DNA of 38,338 nt from JAUNQW01 sp043424615. GTDB taxonomy: Bacteria > Bacillota > Bacilli > Lactobacillales > Carnobacteriaceae_A. The stretch lies in the NCBI GenBank assembly GCA_043424615.1, contig JBHWOX010000006.1, positions 1 through 38,338 of the forward strand, in the 5' to 3' direction. Each line of letters opens with the position of its first letter. The first letter of the stretch is position 1. The position numbers were made by a program, and so were the translations under genes. The notes below the pieces were generated by a model. The model was not told the origin of the DNA. It saw only the letters and a list, made by a program, of their open reading frames with translations, and made no database searches. Shown here one piece after another: positions 1 to 7,882 of the stretch.

Positions 1-19
1 TAGTCACAGCCCCTTTTTT

Positions 20-538
20 TTAATCAATCCATACACATCCAATGCTCTTGCTGGCGGGGATGACTGCTTGATATCTCCCATGATTGTCATAAGACTTAAA
101 ATAGAGTTTACCTTCGACATCATAGCCATAAGCATAAGCGACCAACCAGTGATTATGGTAGGGAGAGCCTAAAAGTTCTGCCGTGCCAACCGCTATGGGG
201 CGGGGGTGGTCTGAAGATAAAATCTGTGGAATAGCCAGATCCGGTAGCAGGTGGGTCTGGGCGCGATGGTCTGTAAATTTTTCTAAGAAGTAATTCAAAC
301 CGTGAGCCAAATCCCAAACGAAGGTACCTTGATAAGGCATCCACTGGTCAACAACTTCCTCCACTCCCTGGATGAGCTGTTTTTGGCTGTAATCTAAGCC
401 ATAGTGTTGGAGTAAAAAATCATGCAAAAGAACACTGACCACATAACTCCCACAAATACCAGGTTGGCGAGTGTTTTTCCACTGGCGGTATTTTTTAAAG
501 CGTTTTTCATCCAAACCCTGCCATGTGATTTCTTCCAT
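20..538 (-). CDS. C39-like papain-fold cysteine peptidase, cytoplasmic
   Basis: A 172-residue protein without signal peptide or membrane segment. It shows a papain-like triad arrangement: Gln25 and Cys29 in QPGICGSY at the head of a helix, His130 in HNHWLVAYAYGYD, and Asp151/Asn152 in YFKSYDNHG. This order and spacing suits the peptidase C39-like family, whose best-known members cut leader peptides after a double glycine, although no transporter or leader peptide gene is nearby. It is the distal gene of a unit with the SNF2 helicase. The stop of that gene lies 12 bases upstream, and the ribosome-binding site AAGGAAG overlaps that stop, which indicates translational coupling. The substrate is unknown. 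The family assignment rests on the motif pattern only, and a transglutaminase-like fold is the main alternative. Confidence 0.6.
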   Translation of the reverse strand: MEEITWQGLDEKRFKKYRQWKNTRQPGICGSYVVSVLLHDFLLQHYGLDYSQKQLIQGVEEVVDQWMPYQGTFVWDLAHGLNYFLEKFTDHRAQTHLLPDLAIPQILSSDHPRPIAVGTAELLGSPYHNHWLVAYAYGYDVEGKLYFKSYDNHGRYQAVIPASKSIGCVWID

Positions 539-550
539 TTATCCACTTCC

Positions 551-3500
551 TTACATTTCAATCAAAGCTAATAGTTCTTCGGCGGATAAGTCTGACAAAC
601 TTGTTCCTCCGCTATCAATCATATCTTCCAGTAGTTGGCGTTTTTCATTTTGTAATTCATAAATATGTTCTTCAATGGTTCCTTTAGCAATCATGCGGAT
701 GACTTGAACAACATTTTTCTGGCCAAAGCGATGCACCCGGTCGGCGGCTTGATCTTCAATAGCCGGATTCCACCAAGAGTCATACAGAATGACAGTATCT
801 CCACCAGTGAGATTGAGACCAGTCCCTCCAGCTTTCAAGGAAATCAAGAACAAGTTTTTCTCTCCCATATTAAAGCGGTGAGCCATGTCTAAACGATCTT
901 TAGCAGGCGTCGATCCATCCAGGTAGTGGTAGGCCATGCCCATTTTTTCTACTTCTTGGCGGATATAGGCCAGCATTTTGGTAAACTGAGAAAACAAAAC
1001 GACACGTTTGCCATTTTCTCGTGCTGCAAGCAGGATTTCAAGCAAGCGTTGAAGCTTGGTGGATTCTCCTTCATAGTCTCCCATAAACAATCGCGGATCA
1101 TTACATATTTGTCTGAGGCGTGTCATGGACGCTAAGACACTCATTCTTCCCTTGTGCCATTGGTCTTGGTCTACATAGGCTTGAATATCTTTTTTCAGGA
1201 TCTGAACTTGTCCCTGATAGAGTTTTTTCTGCTCAACTGATATGTCAATCAATTCCACCGATTCGGTTTTTTCAGGAAGTTCAAATAGGACCTCTGATTT
1301 CAACCGTCTTAAGACAAAGGGTTTAATTTTAACTGCAATCTGACGGTGGTCTAACGATTTGAAATGGCGAACAGAAGTAAAGAGGCCTGGCAAAACAATG
1401 GAAAAGAGCGAATATAATTCACCTAAATTATTTTCAATTGGTGTCCCACTGAGGGCAATGACCTGCTGGCGATTCATGCTTTGGACCGCTCGTGTGGTTT
1501 TGGCGTTGACGTTTTTGACATGTTGGGCTTCATCTAAGACCATAGTCGAAAAATTCATGCCCTGGTAGAGGTCAGCATCTCGTAAAATCAAAGGATAGGA
1601 TGTAATATAAACGGCGGCCTCTTCTTCTATTAAAGACTGGCGTTCAGCCTTGCTGCCCGCTACGATTTGAGTTTTAATTTGAGGGGCAAACTTTTTGAAT
1701 TCATGTTCCCAATTATACAAAACAGAAGCTGGGCAGATGACGATATAAGGCCCCTGTCCTTGCTCTATTTTAGAGCAAATAAAAGCAATAGTTTGGACCG
1801 TTTTACCCAAGCCCATATCGTCAGCCAATACGCCACCAAAACCATAATGGTCCAGGGTCTTCAACCAATTAAAACCGGTGATTTGGAAGGAGCGTAGATC
1901 CGCTTCCAATAGCTCAGGTTTGTTAAATAAGAGCTCTTCGGCATGAAATAAGTGGTCGGTCATTTCTTTCAACTGCTCGCCCCGAGCCACCTGGTCATTA
2001 TCAACCAAGGTCAAGCCTTTAAATAAAGGGGCTTGCATGTGGCTTTGAATCTCATTTTCTTGGAGGTCAAGGCTTTGAATGGCTTCATTCATTTGTTGAA
2101 AAGCCTGGTCCTGCAGATTCAATATTTTCCCATTAGATAGGCGATAATATTGCCGGTCTTGTTCGAGCAAGCGAATGATTTTAGGGATTTCTTCTTCTGG
2201 AATATCTTCCATTTCGAAGTTAATGTCCAGCAGTCGGGTCGATTCATTCATTTCAACTTGAATGTGAGGCGAGCGGCTGGGACTATAAATCATGTTTTGG
2301 GCCATCCGTGTCATCATGATGTCGTACTCTTGAGATAAAATTTCTAAATCATGATAAAAAAAGTGAGAGATTTGAGACATGTGATGAGTGGAAGCATAGG
2401 ATTCTTCCATTGTAAAATGGTCCATAGCTTCAACGAGTAATTCTAATTTATTATTTTCTGCGACCAGATCTCTGACAACGATATGTTGGTCGCTTCCCTC
2501 TTGGTTCACTTCTGTTTCAAAAGGATAAATGGATTGGCTTGCATAGCGAAAAACAGGGCGCACATACAAGCGGTCATCCTGATAATCGATATAAAGTACA
2601 GCATGAAGCTGTGGGGTTTGAAGAAGATCATCTAAAGCAGGATCCATTTGGATATGAACCAAAGAACGAATCTGTGGGAGGACATTGGAAGCAAAAAGAC
2701 TAAACTGGTCAGAGGTCATAATCAAGGCTTCATAATCCACAGACTGAAAAGCGGACTTCAAATAGTCCAAAGCTTGATATTCAGCCGCTTGTAAGAAATA
2801 AAAATCCCCATCAAAATAAATCACATTAGATCGGGCAAACAAGCGAAGGGCTTTAATGGACTGCCGGACAGAAATAAAGGCATAAAAATCATCCTGAGAA
2901 TGCTTAAGCTGAAAAGACAAGGGCAGTTGGTCCATCTCCTGATAGATGATGGTTTTTTGTTGGGGACTCTCCTCGTCTGCCCACTCAAATTCATTATGAA
3001 TAAAGCCTGCATCCACTTTTTTCAACTGCAGCATGACTTCTTTTAACATTTCTGGTGGAATATATATTTCATTCCCTTTAGAGCCATGGCGGCCAGGACT
3101 GGTGGATTGCATGAGTTGCAAGATATAGGCAATTAAATCCAGCATTTTTTGATCTTCTAATTTAATGCGATGTTTTTCAGGATCATAGGAAAATCGTTTG
3201 CCGAACTCTATTTTTTGCTGGTCTTGTATATCATTCACCAAGGCTTCAATATCTTGGACAACATACAAGTAATCCAGTCCGACTCTCATACTTAAAACAT
3301 AAAAACTAATTTTTTCTGACCCTCTGATACTCAGGTTAAATTCAAATTGGATGGTCTCTTTACTAAAAGATGTATTGGTACGCTGGGTTTCCTTCCAATA
3401 GTTTTTTAACATGGTACGAACCGCTTGGTCATTGCGGTTATGAGACTGGCTAGGACGAGCAGCGTCTTGGTCAAAAGAGCTGGGTAGGTGTTCTGCTTCA

Positions 3501-3799
3501 TACTGGTTTAGGTCAAATAAAGCCCCCACAACATGAGAACATAAGCCTTCTCTATGGTTGGAATAGCTACAGCTGCAAGAAAAACTTTTAATTAAACCAT
3601 TAGGGAAAAACTGCAGCTGAACCTGCTCATTTTTATGGTCAAGGTCTTTAATTTGATATGTAATTTGACAGTCCTCTTCATCTGCAATCGGCCCTTTAAA
3701 ATACTGGCTGTCTTGGGCCAGTTTTTTACCTAGCTTGAAAGCTTGATCACTGGAAGCGTTTTTCTTTAAAAAGCTTTCAGGGAAATGCTGTTTTTTCAT
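551..3799 (-). CDS. SWIM zinc-finger SNF2-family DNA helicase/ATPase
   Basis: An SNF2-type dsDNA translocase of about 1082 residues. The N-terminus (about residues 70-90) carries a SWIM zinc-binding pattern, CSCS followed by CSHVV. A long middle part matches the bacterial SNF2-associated region, and the C-terminal half holds the helicase motifs: Walker A DDMGLGKT near residue 660, DEAQ near 755, SGTPIENN (motif III) and DRVHRFGQ (motif VI). The start is ATG at 3799. A GTG 18 bases further out (3817) would translate the Shine-Dalgarno AGGAGG itself as Arg-Gly-Gly, so it is rejected. Such proteins remodel protein-DNA complexes in an ATP-dependent way, but their roles in Firmicutes are poorly defined. 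The gene has its own extended -10 promoter and is followed within 12 bases by a cysteine peptidase gene. Confidence 0.93.
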   Translation of the reverse strand: MKKQHFPESFLKKNASSDQAFKLGKKLAQDSQYFKGPIADEEDCQITYQIKDLDHKNEQVQLQFFPNGLIKSFSCSCSYSNHREGLCSHVVGALFDLNQYEAEHLPSSFDQDAARPSQSHNRNDQAVRTMLKNYWKETQRTNTSFSKETIQFEFNLSIRGSEKISFYVLSMRVGLDYLYVVQDIEALVNDIQDQQKIEFGKRFSYDPEKHRIKLEDQKMLDLIAYILQLMQSTSPGRHGSKGNEIYIPPEMLKEVMLQLKKVDAGFIHNEFEWADEESPQQKTIIYQEMDQLPLSFQLKHSQDDFYAFISVRQSIKALRLFARSNVIYFDGDFYFLQAAEYQALDYLKSAFQSVDYEALIMTSDQFSLFASNVLPQIRSLVHIQMDPALDDLLQTPQLHAVLYIDYQDDRLYVRPVFRYASQSIYPFETEVNQEGSDQHIVVRDLVAENNKLELLVEAMDHFTMEESYASTHHMSQISHFFYHDLEILSQEYDIMMTRMAQNMIYSPSRSPHIQVEMNESTRLLDINFEMEDIPEEEIPKIIRLLEQDRQYYRLSNGKILNLQDQAFQQMNEAIQSLDLQENEIQSHMQAPLFKGLTLVDNDQVARGEQLKEMTDHLFHAEELLFNKPELLEADLRSFQITGFNWLKTLDHYGFGGVLADDMGLGKTVQTIAFICSKIEQGQGPYIVICPASVLYNWEHEFKKFAPQIKTQIVAGSKAERQSLIEEEAAVYITSYPLILRDADLYQGMNFSTMVLDEAQHVKNVNAKTTRAVQSMNRQQVIALSGTPIENNLGELYSLFSIVLPGLFTSVRHFKSLDHRQIAVKIKPFVLRRLKSEVLFELPEKTESVELIDISVEQKKLYQGQVQILKKDIQAYVDQDQWHKGRMSVLASMTRLRQICNDPRLFMGDYEGESTKLQRLLEILLAARENGKRVVLFSQFTKMLAYIRQEVEKMGMAYHYLDGSTPAKDRLDMAHRFNMGEKNLFLISLKAGGTGLNLTGGDTVILYDSWWNPAIEDQAADRVHRFGQKNVVQVIRMIAKGTIEEHIYELQNEKRQLLEDMIDSGGTSLSDLSAEELLALIEM

Positions 3800-3829
3800 G
3801 GTCTGTCCTCCTCTCACACTCTTCAGCTT

Positions 3830-3838
3830 ATTATAACA
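3830..3838 (-). promoter_or_regulatory. Extended -10 promoter of the SNF2 gene
   Basis: On the minus strand TGTTATAAT gives a perfect TATAAT preceded by the TGn extension, about 30 bases upstream of the ATG at 3799. The -35 region is weak (TTTAAG at best), as is common for extended -10 promoters. Confidence 0.6.
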
Positions 3839-3854
3839 TTTTAATCAAAGCTCT

Positions 3855-3873
3855 TAAATTTTTCATTTAAGCG
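3855..3873. promoter_or_regulatory. Inverted repeat overlapping the SNF2 -35 region
   Basis: A perfect 7-base inverted repeat, CTTAAAT and ATTTAAG with a 5-base centre, sits directly over the weak -35 region of the SNF2 promoter. Its position fits an operator, but no regulator can be named. Confidence 0.35.
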
Positions 3874-3893
3874 ACCCCTCAGTAAATGAGAGC

Positions 3894-3921
3894 AAAAAGC
3901 TGCAACGGAATGTTGCAGCTT
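3894..3921 (-). terminator. Rho-independent terminator of the LLM oxidoreductase gene
   Basis: A perfect 10-bp stem (AAGCTGCAAC with GTTGCAGCTT, loop of 5) is followed on the minus strand by a run of five T. It lies about 55 bases beyond the stop of the flavin oxidoreductase gene and isolates it from the SNF2 gene. Confidence 0.85.
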
Positions 3922-3977
3922 AGACATGTCTGACATGATCCTATAAAGAATAGGAGGTGATTAATATAGAATTACAG

Positions 3978-4982
3978 CTAGGACAAGATTTCTTCGGCCA
4001 GCAAACGGTAAGAGTCAAGGCGGTAGGCTGGCTCTGCCTGATTGGAACAAATCATCAATTCGTCAATGCCATATTTTTCAACTTCCGCCCTTAAATAATC
4101 GGCCACTTGCTTGGCAGTTCCGACCAAATGGCGGGACCGTCTGCCTTGAATTTTTTCTTCCTCTTCAGCTGTCAGTTCAATGCGGTTGGCTTCATCAGTA
4201 GACAAGAGTTGATGTTCTTTATCTTTTGACCGGCTTAAAAGTTGCAAGTCTATCGGTCGGGCCCGTCGGATAGCCTCTTCTTCCGTTTCGGCCACGGTTA
4301 CCAGATAGGCCACCATGACACGGGGCTGATCGAAATAAGGACTCGGCTTAAAGTGCTCGCGATAGCTGTCAAAAATCTTTTCATCCATGCTGTCTTCAGA
4401 AAAAAATTGGGCAAAAGAATAACCGATGCCGAATTCCCCTGCTTGTTGGGCACTACTACCAGAGGCGCCCAAGAGCCAAGCTTCAGGCAGAATAATATCA
4501 TCAGGGGTGGTATAGACCTCTTGTAGGCGGCGGTTGGAAGTCTTTTCTTCTTCTCCAGCAATCATTTTAAGGCTATTGTTCAATTTTTCATATTGGTTTG
4601 AAAAGTCGGGCGCTTTAGCCATAGCTAGGGCATAAGTTGCCGCATGGTCTCCACCTGGCGCTCTCCCTGCCCCAAAATCGGCACGTCCATTCGATAAAGC
4701 AGATAATATTTTAATATTTTCTGCTATTTTATAAGGGGAATAATGCATCAGCATAATGCCACCTGTTCCCACACGAATGGTTTGAGTAGCCGAGGCCATG
4801 GCTGCCGCTATCATTTCAGGGGAAGGACTGGCGTAGTCCAAGGTGTTATGGTGTTCAGCTACCCATATCCGCTTATAACCATACTCTTCCCCTTTTTTAG
4901 CAAGCTCTATAGCGAATTGGACAGCTTCAGCACCTGATTGGACCGCACTGGTAGGCGCCTGTTCTAAAATACTGATATCCAT
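3978..4982 (-). CDS. LLM-class flavin-dependent oxidoreductase (bacterial luciferase-like)
   Basis: A 334-residue TIM-barrel monooxygenase of the luciferase-like family, 'group 1' (MsnO8-like) type. The N-terminus MDISILEQAPTS, the motif WVAEHHN, the stretch VGTGGIMLMHYSPYKIAE and GRADFGAGRAPGG are typical of this group. These enzymes use reduced flavin supplied by a separate reductase to oxidise small organic substrates. The substrate here is unknown. An in-frame ATG three codons earlier (4991) is directly adjacent to GAGAGG and so could not use it as ribosome-binding site. The ATG at 4982 has that same site at a spacing of nine. The gene is monocistronic, with an extended -10 promoter upstream and a terminator downstream. 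Confidence 0.9.
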   Translation of the reverse strand: MDISILEQAPTSAVQSGAEAVQFAIELAKKGEEYGYKRIWVAEHHNTLDYASPSPEMIAAAMASATQTIRVGTGGIMLMHYSPYKIAENIKILSALSNGRADFGAGRAPGGDHAATYALAMAKAPDFSNQYEKLNNSLKMIAGEEEKTSNRRLQEVYTTPDDIILPEAWLLGASGSSAQQAGEFGIGYSFAQFFSEDSMDEKIFDSYREHFKPSPYFDQPRVMVAYLVTVAETEEEAIRRARPIDLQLLSRSKDKEHQLLSTDEANRIELTAEEEEKIQGRRSRHLVGTAKQVADYLRAEVEKYGIDELMICSNQAEPAYRLDSYRLLAEEILS

Positions 4983-5017
4983 TTTTAACATCCTCTCTCA
5001 TTCGTAACTTCCACTCT

Positions 5018-5026
5018 AGTATAGCA
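5018..5026 (-). promoter_or_regulatory. Extended -10 promoter of the LLM oxidoreductase gene
   Basis: The minus strand reads TGCTATACT, a TGn-extended -10, about 35 bases upstream of the chosen start. No convincing -35 is visible. Confidence 0.5.
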
Positions 5027-5058
5027 AAAAGTAAGTGAATCGCTTAACTTTTACTTTT
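5027..5058 (-). terminator. AT-rich terminator hairpin after the sigma factor gene
   Basis: The arms AAAAGTAA and TTACTTTT form an 8-bp AT-rich stem ending next to the sigma gene stop codon. T runs follow on both strands, so it may act bidirectionally. The stem is weak. Confidence 0.4.
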
Positions 5059-5059
5059 T

Positions 5060-5602
5060 TCAATTCTTTAAATCCGCTTTCAGCTCCTTTAATTTAACCG
5101 CCAGGCTCTTTCTCAGGCGATACAAACTTTGGCGAGAAAGAGACATGATTTTACCAATCTCGGCCATGGTTAAATCATGTTCACAGCGTAAATGAAGAAA
5201 GTGAGACTCTCGGTCTGTCAGATGCTTTTGGTAGCTAGCTAAGCTTAAATCATAATGAAGGTGCTTCCATTGGCAATCCGCCTGCAAGGGCATGGGGCTG
5301 TGAGGATCATGACAAAACTCATTCTCCTTTCTCCTCTGTTTTTTCCGTAATTCATCAATTATTCGCCAGCGAATTTTGTTTTTTGCATAGGCCACTAAAC
5401 GGAAAGAAAAGTCAGCTTTTTCTTCTGGATAATCAAAATGTTCGTAAATCTGGACTAATTCTAAGCGAGCAAGCTGGGCCAGATCATCAAAATCATCATG
5501 ATGGGGTTTTTTATTCAGCTGGGCCAAGCAGTAATACACTAGTTTTTCATACTGGTCAAAAAAATCTAACTCCTGCTCATAACTTAAGTGACGTATTTTC
5601 AT
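5060..5602 (-). CDS. Sigma-70-family factor, SigH/ComX-like
   Basis: A 180-residue small sigma factor with only regions 2 and 4. Region 2 is seen in YEKLVYYCLAQLN through DDFDDLAQLARLELVQIYEHF and AYAKNKIRWRIIDELRKKQRR (-10 recognition and core binding). Region 4 is the helix-turn-helix LTMAEIGKIMSLSRQSLYRLRKS near the C-terminus, followed by a basic tail. Its size and layout match the SigH/ComX group, which switches on competence (DNA-uptake) genes in staphylococci and streptococci. The start is ATG at 5602, with AAGGAG seven bases upstream. An in-frame ATG at 5641 lacks a ribosome-binding site. The gene is divergent from a ComK-like gene, and a palindrome lies between them. The link to competence is inferred from this pairing. 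A general alternative sigma factor is the other option. Confidence 0.82.
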   Translation of the reverse strand: MKIRHLSYEQELDFFDQYEKLVYYCLAQLNKKPHHDDFDDLAQLARLELVQIYEHFDYPEEKADFSFRLVAYAKNKIRWRIIDELRKKQRRKENEFCHDPHSPMPLQADCQWKHLHYDLSLASYQKHLTDRESHFLHLRCEHDLTMAEIGKIMSLSRQSLYRLRKSLAVKLKELKADLKN

Positions 5603-5686
5603 ATTTGACTCCTTAAAGTTATTAACTTCGGCCAAAGTCAAACTTAGCTTAGGAGAATAAAAAAGAAAGAGGAAATGACCATTTAC

Positions 5687-5702
5687 CAGCTAATGTTAGC
5701 TG
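5687..5702. promoter_or_regulatory. Palindrome between the sigma factor and ComK-like genes
   Basis: CAGCTAA and TTAGCTG form a perfect inverted repeat with a 2-base centre, in the 199-base divergent spacer. Its symmetry and position suit an operator for a dimeric regulator acting on one or both genes. Confidence 0.45.
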
Positions 5703-5755
5703 TATGTAAAATTTATGTTAATTTGTTATTAATTTCACTATATACGGTAAAAAAA

Positions 5756-5764
5756 TGATAAAAT
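5756..5764 (+). promoter_or_regulatory. Extended -10 promoter of the ComK-like gene
   Basis: TGATAAAAT is a TGn-extended -10, about 38 bases before the ATG at 5802. The spacer and -35 area are very AT-rich, without a good TTGACA match. Confidence 0.45.
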
Positions 5765-5801
5765 TTAAGACGAACACAGTAAAAGAAAAGGAGCTAATGA
5801 T

Positions 5802-6707
5802 ATGCCGTTTAAACATTATTCTTCACAAATGTTCAAGCAATGGAAATCAACTTATCTAAATATGAATGATTTGCAGCAAATAGCTGACCCGGCTAGCCTT
5901 CTCTCTAGGCAGGACTACCAAGAAGCTATCCACTCTTATCCCAGGCCATTCAAGATTAATTTAGATGAATTAGCCTGCCAGCTTTTTCTTAAAGATACCT
6001 TAAGTCAAGCCATCGAACACCAGCACCTCCTCATCTCTGACCAAACCCTCCTCCTCTATGACCTGAGCCAACACCCCTCCACTCCCTTTCAGTCCTTACT
6101 TTTCCAATTAAATAAACGCCCAATCAAGTCACAAGAAAGTACGCGGTCAGTGATGGAGCGTTTTTTCAAACTTAACCAATGCCCGATGTCCTGGTCAAAG
6201 TTATTAGCAAATAGTCTGGGCTATAAACAACGGGTCCCATATTTATTCGGCGGGCAAATTTTCTTACCTGATCGCGGAACCAGCAAGCAAAATGCTTATT
6301 GGTTGGCCCTACATAATGTTCGCTATGTCGACTATGACAGCGGACGCAGAAAAACCTATATTTATGGCCACTATAATAATAAAGTTTGTCTCACTGGGGA
6401 CAAGCAAACGTTTGAAGAGCACCTCTCCCGTTGTGCCAATATCTACCGCATACAAAAAGAAATGGCCAAAGACCTGATTTCACAATGGCAAGGCTGTGAG
6501 TTCATTAAAACGAGTCGCCCATCAAACATAGTCGAACATTATTTGAGCCGGGAGGAATTTGCTCCCATTGAATTTAGCTTTTGCGATTTTATTACATATT
6601 TGATTTACAATGAGGCTCAAAGCATCATCAAAGACATTACCAAAGAAGATAACCCTTTTATTGAAGACTTCCAAAAGCAATTCAAATTAACGAAAAAAGA
6701 ATTTTAA
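5802..6707 (+). CDS. Probable ComK-family competence transcription factor
   Basis: A 301-residue soluble protein. Residues of about 150-235 resemble the core of ComK, the DNA-binding activator of late competence genes in Bacillus and Staphylococcus. That stretch includes a proline after a basic residue, then GQIFLPDRGTS, a conserved tryptophan in AYWLALHNVRYVDY, a beta hairpin, and VCLTGDKQTFEEHLSRC followed by a helix. The protein is about 100 residues longer than Bacillus ComK because of an N-terminal part with no recognised domain. The start has AAAGGAG eight bases upstream. The divergent neighbour is a SigH/ComX-like sigma factor, which supports the reading because SigH and ComK act together in staphylococcal competence. 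The similarity is weak by eye and should be treated as provisional. Confidence 0.5.
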   Translation: MPFKHYSSQMFKQWKSTYLNMNDLQQIADPASLLSRQDYQEAIHSYPRPFKINLDELACQLFLKDTLSQAIEHQHLLISDQTLLLYDLSQHPSTPFQSLLFQLNKRPIKSQESTRSVMERFFKLNQCPMSWSKLLANSLGYKQRVPYLFGGQIFLPDRGTSKQNAYWLALHNVRYVDYDSGRRKTYIYGHYNNKVCLTGDKQTFEEHLSRCANIYRIQKEMAKDLISQWQGCEFIKTSRPSNIVEHYLSREEFAPIEFSFCDFITYLIYNEAQSIIKDITKEDNPFIEDFQKQFKLTKKEF

Positions 6708-6724
6708 CTTTTAGGGCAAAATAA

Positions 6725-6758
6725 AAAAGCAAGCCAGCGATTGGCTGACTTAGCTTTT
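6725..6758 (+). terminator. Probable terminator of the ComK-like gene
   Basis: Outer arms AAAAGC and GCTTTT enclose an inner stem AGCCA/TGGCT, giving a two-part hairpin that ends in a short T run just after the stop codon. Confidence 0.5.
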
Positions 6759-6840
6759 AGATTCGTTTATTTTTCTCTTCCCAACTGCCAAACGGCTATC
6801 ATATCCAGAAGAATGGGCCTTTATTTTTAATTTGTTTCTA

Positions 6841-7794
6841 TTATTGATAGGCCTTGGTATTGCGTTCCCAAAAAACATGGTCGGCATAGCCTTGAATGGT
6901 ACCATCTTCTTCGGCCATTTCTAAGCGTTTTTCACACCAGCCGGCATAAAGAGGGTTTTGCTCTATACCGAGATAGTGGCGGTTCAACTTCTTAGCAGCT
7001 ACACTGCATGATCCAGAGCCGAGAAAGGGGTCAAAAACAATATCTCCTTCCCGGCTAGAAGCTAAAATAAGTTTAGCCAATAGTTTTTCAGGTTTTTGAG
7101 TCGGATGGGCCGTGTTTTCTTTCATCGACCAAAAAGGAATAGTAATGTCATCCCAAAAATTAGAAGGATAGGTATCACGAAACTTGCCTTGGTCGGTTTG
7201 CTCCCAATCCTTTGCCTGGCCATTTTCTCGATAAGGCGCTCGAACCTGTCGACGGATTTTAACCTCTTCCACATTAAAATAATAATCATCTGTCTTCGTC
7301 GCGAACCAAATATCTTCCATACCATTTTTCCAATTGTATTTGGCTCCGCGCCCTTTTTCCCTTTGCCAGCTGATACGGTTTTGGATCTGAAGTTTTTCGT
7401 CCAAGATGGGCCCAATCAGCAATGAACTCTCCCAGTCACAGCAAACATAAAGGCTGGCCTGCTCTTTCATTAAGGGAATCACTTGGTCCAACCAAGCATG
7501 AGTAAAGGCTTCATAACTTTTCTTATCGGCCTTATTAAAAGACTTGCCGTGATAATTTTTAGTTAAGTTATAAGGGGGATCGACAATAATCAAGTCGGCA
7601 AACGTTCGAGGTAATAAGGGTAATACATCCTTGCTGTCACCGATGACGGTCTTGTTTTTTAATTCTGACCAAGTCATCGGACGGTCTACGGTAATCGCTC
7701 GACTCACATACTCTTGTCCTTCTTCTAAAGTAAAATCTATGGTTTTATTACGTGGGGATTTGGTCGACACACTTTCCACCCTTTCATTAAACAC
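6841..7794 (-). CDS. Orphan beta-class DNA methyltransferase (N6-adenine or N4-cytosine)
   Basis: A protein of 317 residues if the GTG at 7794 is used. The catalytic motif DPPYN (residues 72-76) precedes the S-adenosylmethionine-binding motif FDPFLGSGSC (254-263). This order defines beta-class amino-methyltransferases (N6_N4_Mtase family). HPTQKPEKLLAKLI (230-243) is the usual motif just before the FxGxG region, and the section in between should carry target recognition. No restriction endonuclease gene lies alongside, so it is an orphan here. The start is uncertain. GTG codons at 7794, 7779 and 7770 are all in frame, and the last has AAAGGGTGG upstream. An ATG at 7787 is out of frame. Its position beside two probable competence regulators raises the possibility of a role in protecting or marking incoming DNA, which is inference. 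Confidence 0.88.
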   Translation of the reverse strand: MFNERVESVSTKSPRNKTIDFTLEEGQEYVSRAITVDRPMTWSELKNKTVIGDSKDVLPLLPRTFADLIIVDPPYNLTKNYHGKSFNKADKKSYEAFTHAWLDQVIPLMKEQASLYVCCDWESSLLIGPILDEKLQIQNRISWQREKGRGAKYNWKNGMEDIWFATKTDDYYFNVEEVKIRRQVRAPYRENGQAKDWEQTDQGKFRDTYPSNFWDDITIPFWSMKENTAHPTQKPEKLLAKLILASSREGDIVFDPFLGSGSCSVAAKKLNRHYLGIEQNPLYAGWCEKRLEMAEEDGTIQGYADHVFWERNTKAYQ

Positions 7795-7850
7795 CCTTAT
7801 TTAAACACAAAAGGGAGCAACTAGCAAATCAAGCCATCAGCCGGCATGAA

Positions 7851-7861
7851 TGTGATATAAT
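7851..7861 (+). promoter_or_regulatory. Extended -10 promoter of the DtxR-family gene
   Basis: TGTGATATAAT contains a perfect TATAAT with TGn extension, 22 bases before the ATG at 7883. The ribosome-binding site AAGGAGG follows closely, so the leader is very short. Confidence 0.6.
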
Positions 7862-7882
7862 AAAAAAATAAGGAGGCTAAAG

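Noticed and set aside
3799..3817. Start of the SNF2 gene at the GTG at 3817
   Set aside because: It would translate the AGGAGG ribosome-binding site itself. The ATG at 3799 has ideal spacing.
5703..5760. ComK-type AT boxes in the promoter of the ComK-like gene
   Set aside because: The region is AT-rich, but the AAAA-N5-TTTT pairs are not present with the proper spacing.
7096..7425. Plus-strand reading frame of 109 codons
   Set aside because: It lies wholly opposite the methyltransferase gene, with no promoter or ribosome-binding site and no recognisable domain.
7740..7787. ATG at 7787 as start of the methyltransferase
   Set aside because: It is out of frame and reaches a stop after 16 codons. 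The true start must be one of the in-frame GTG codons.
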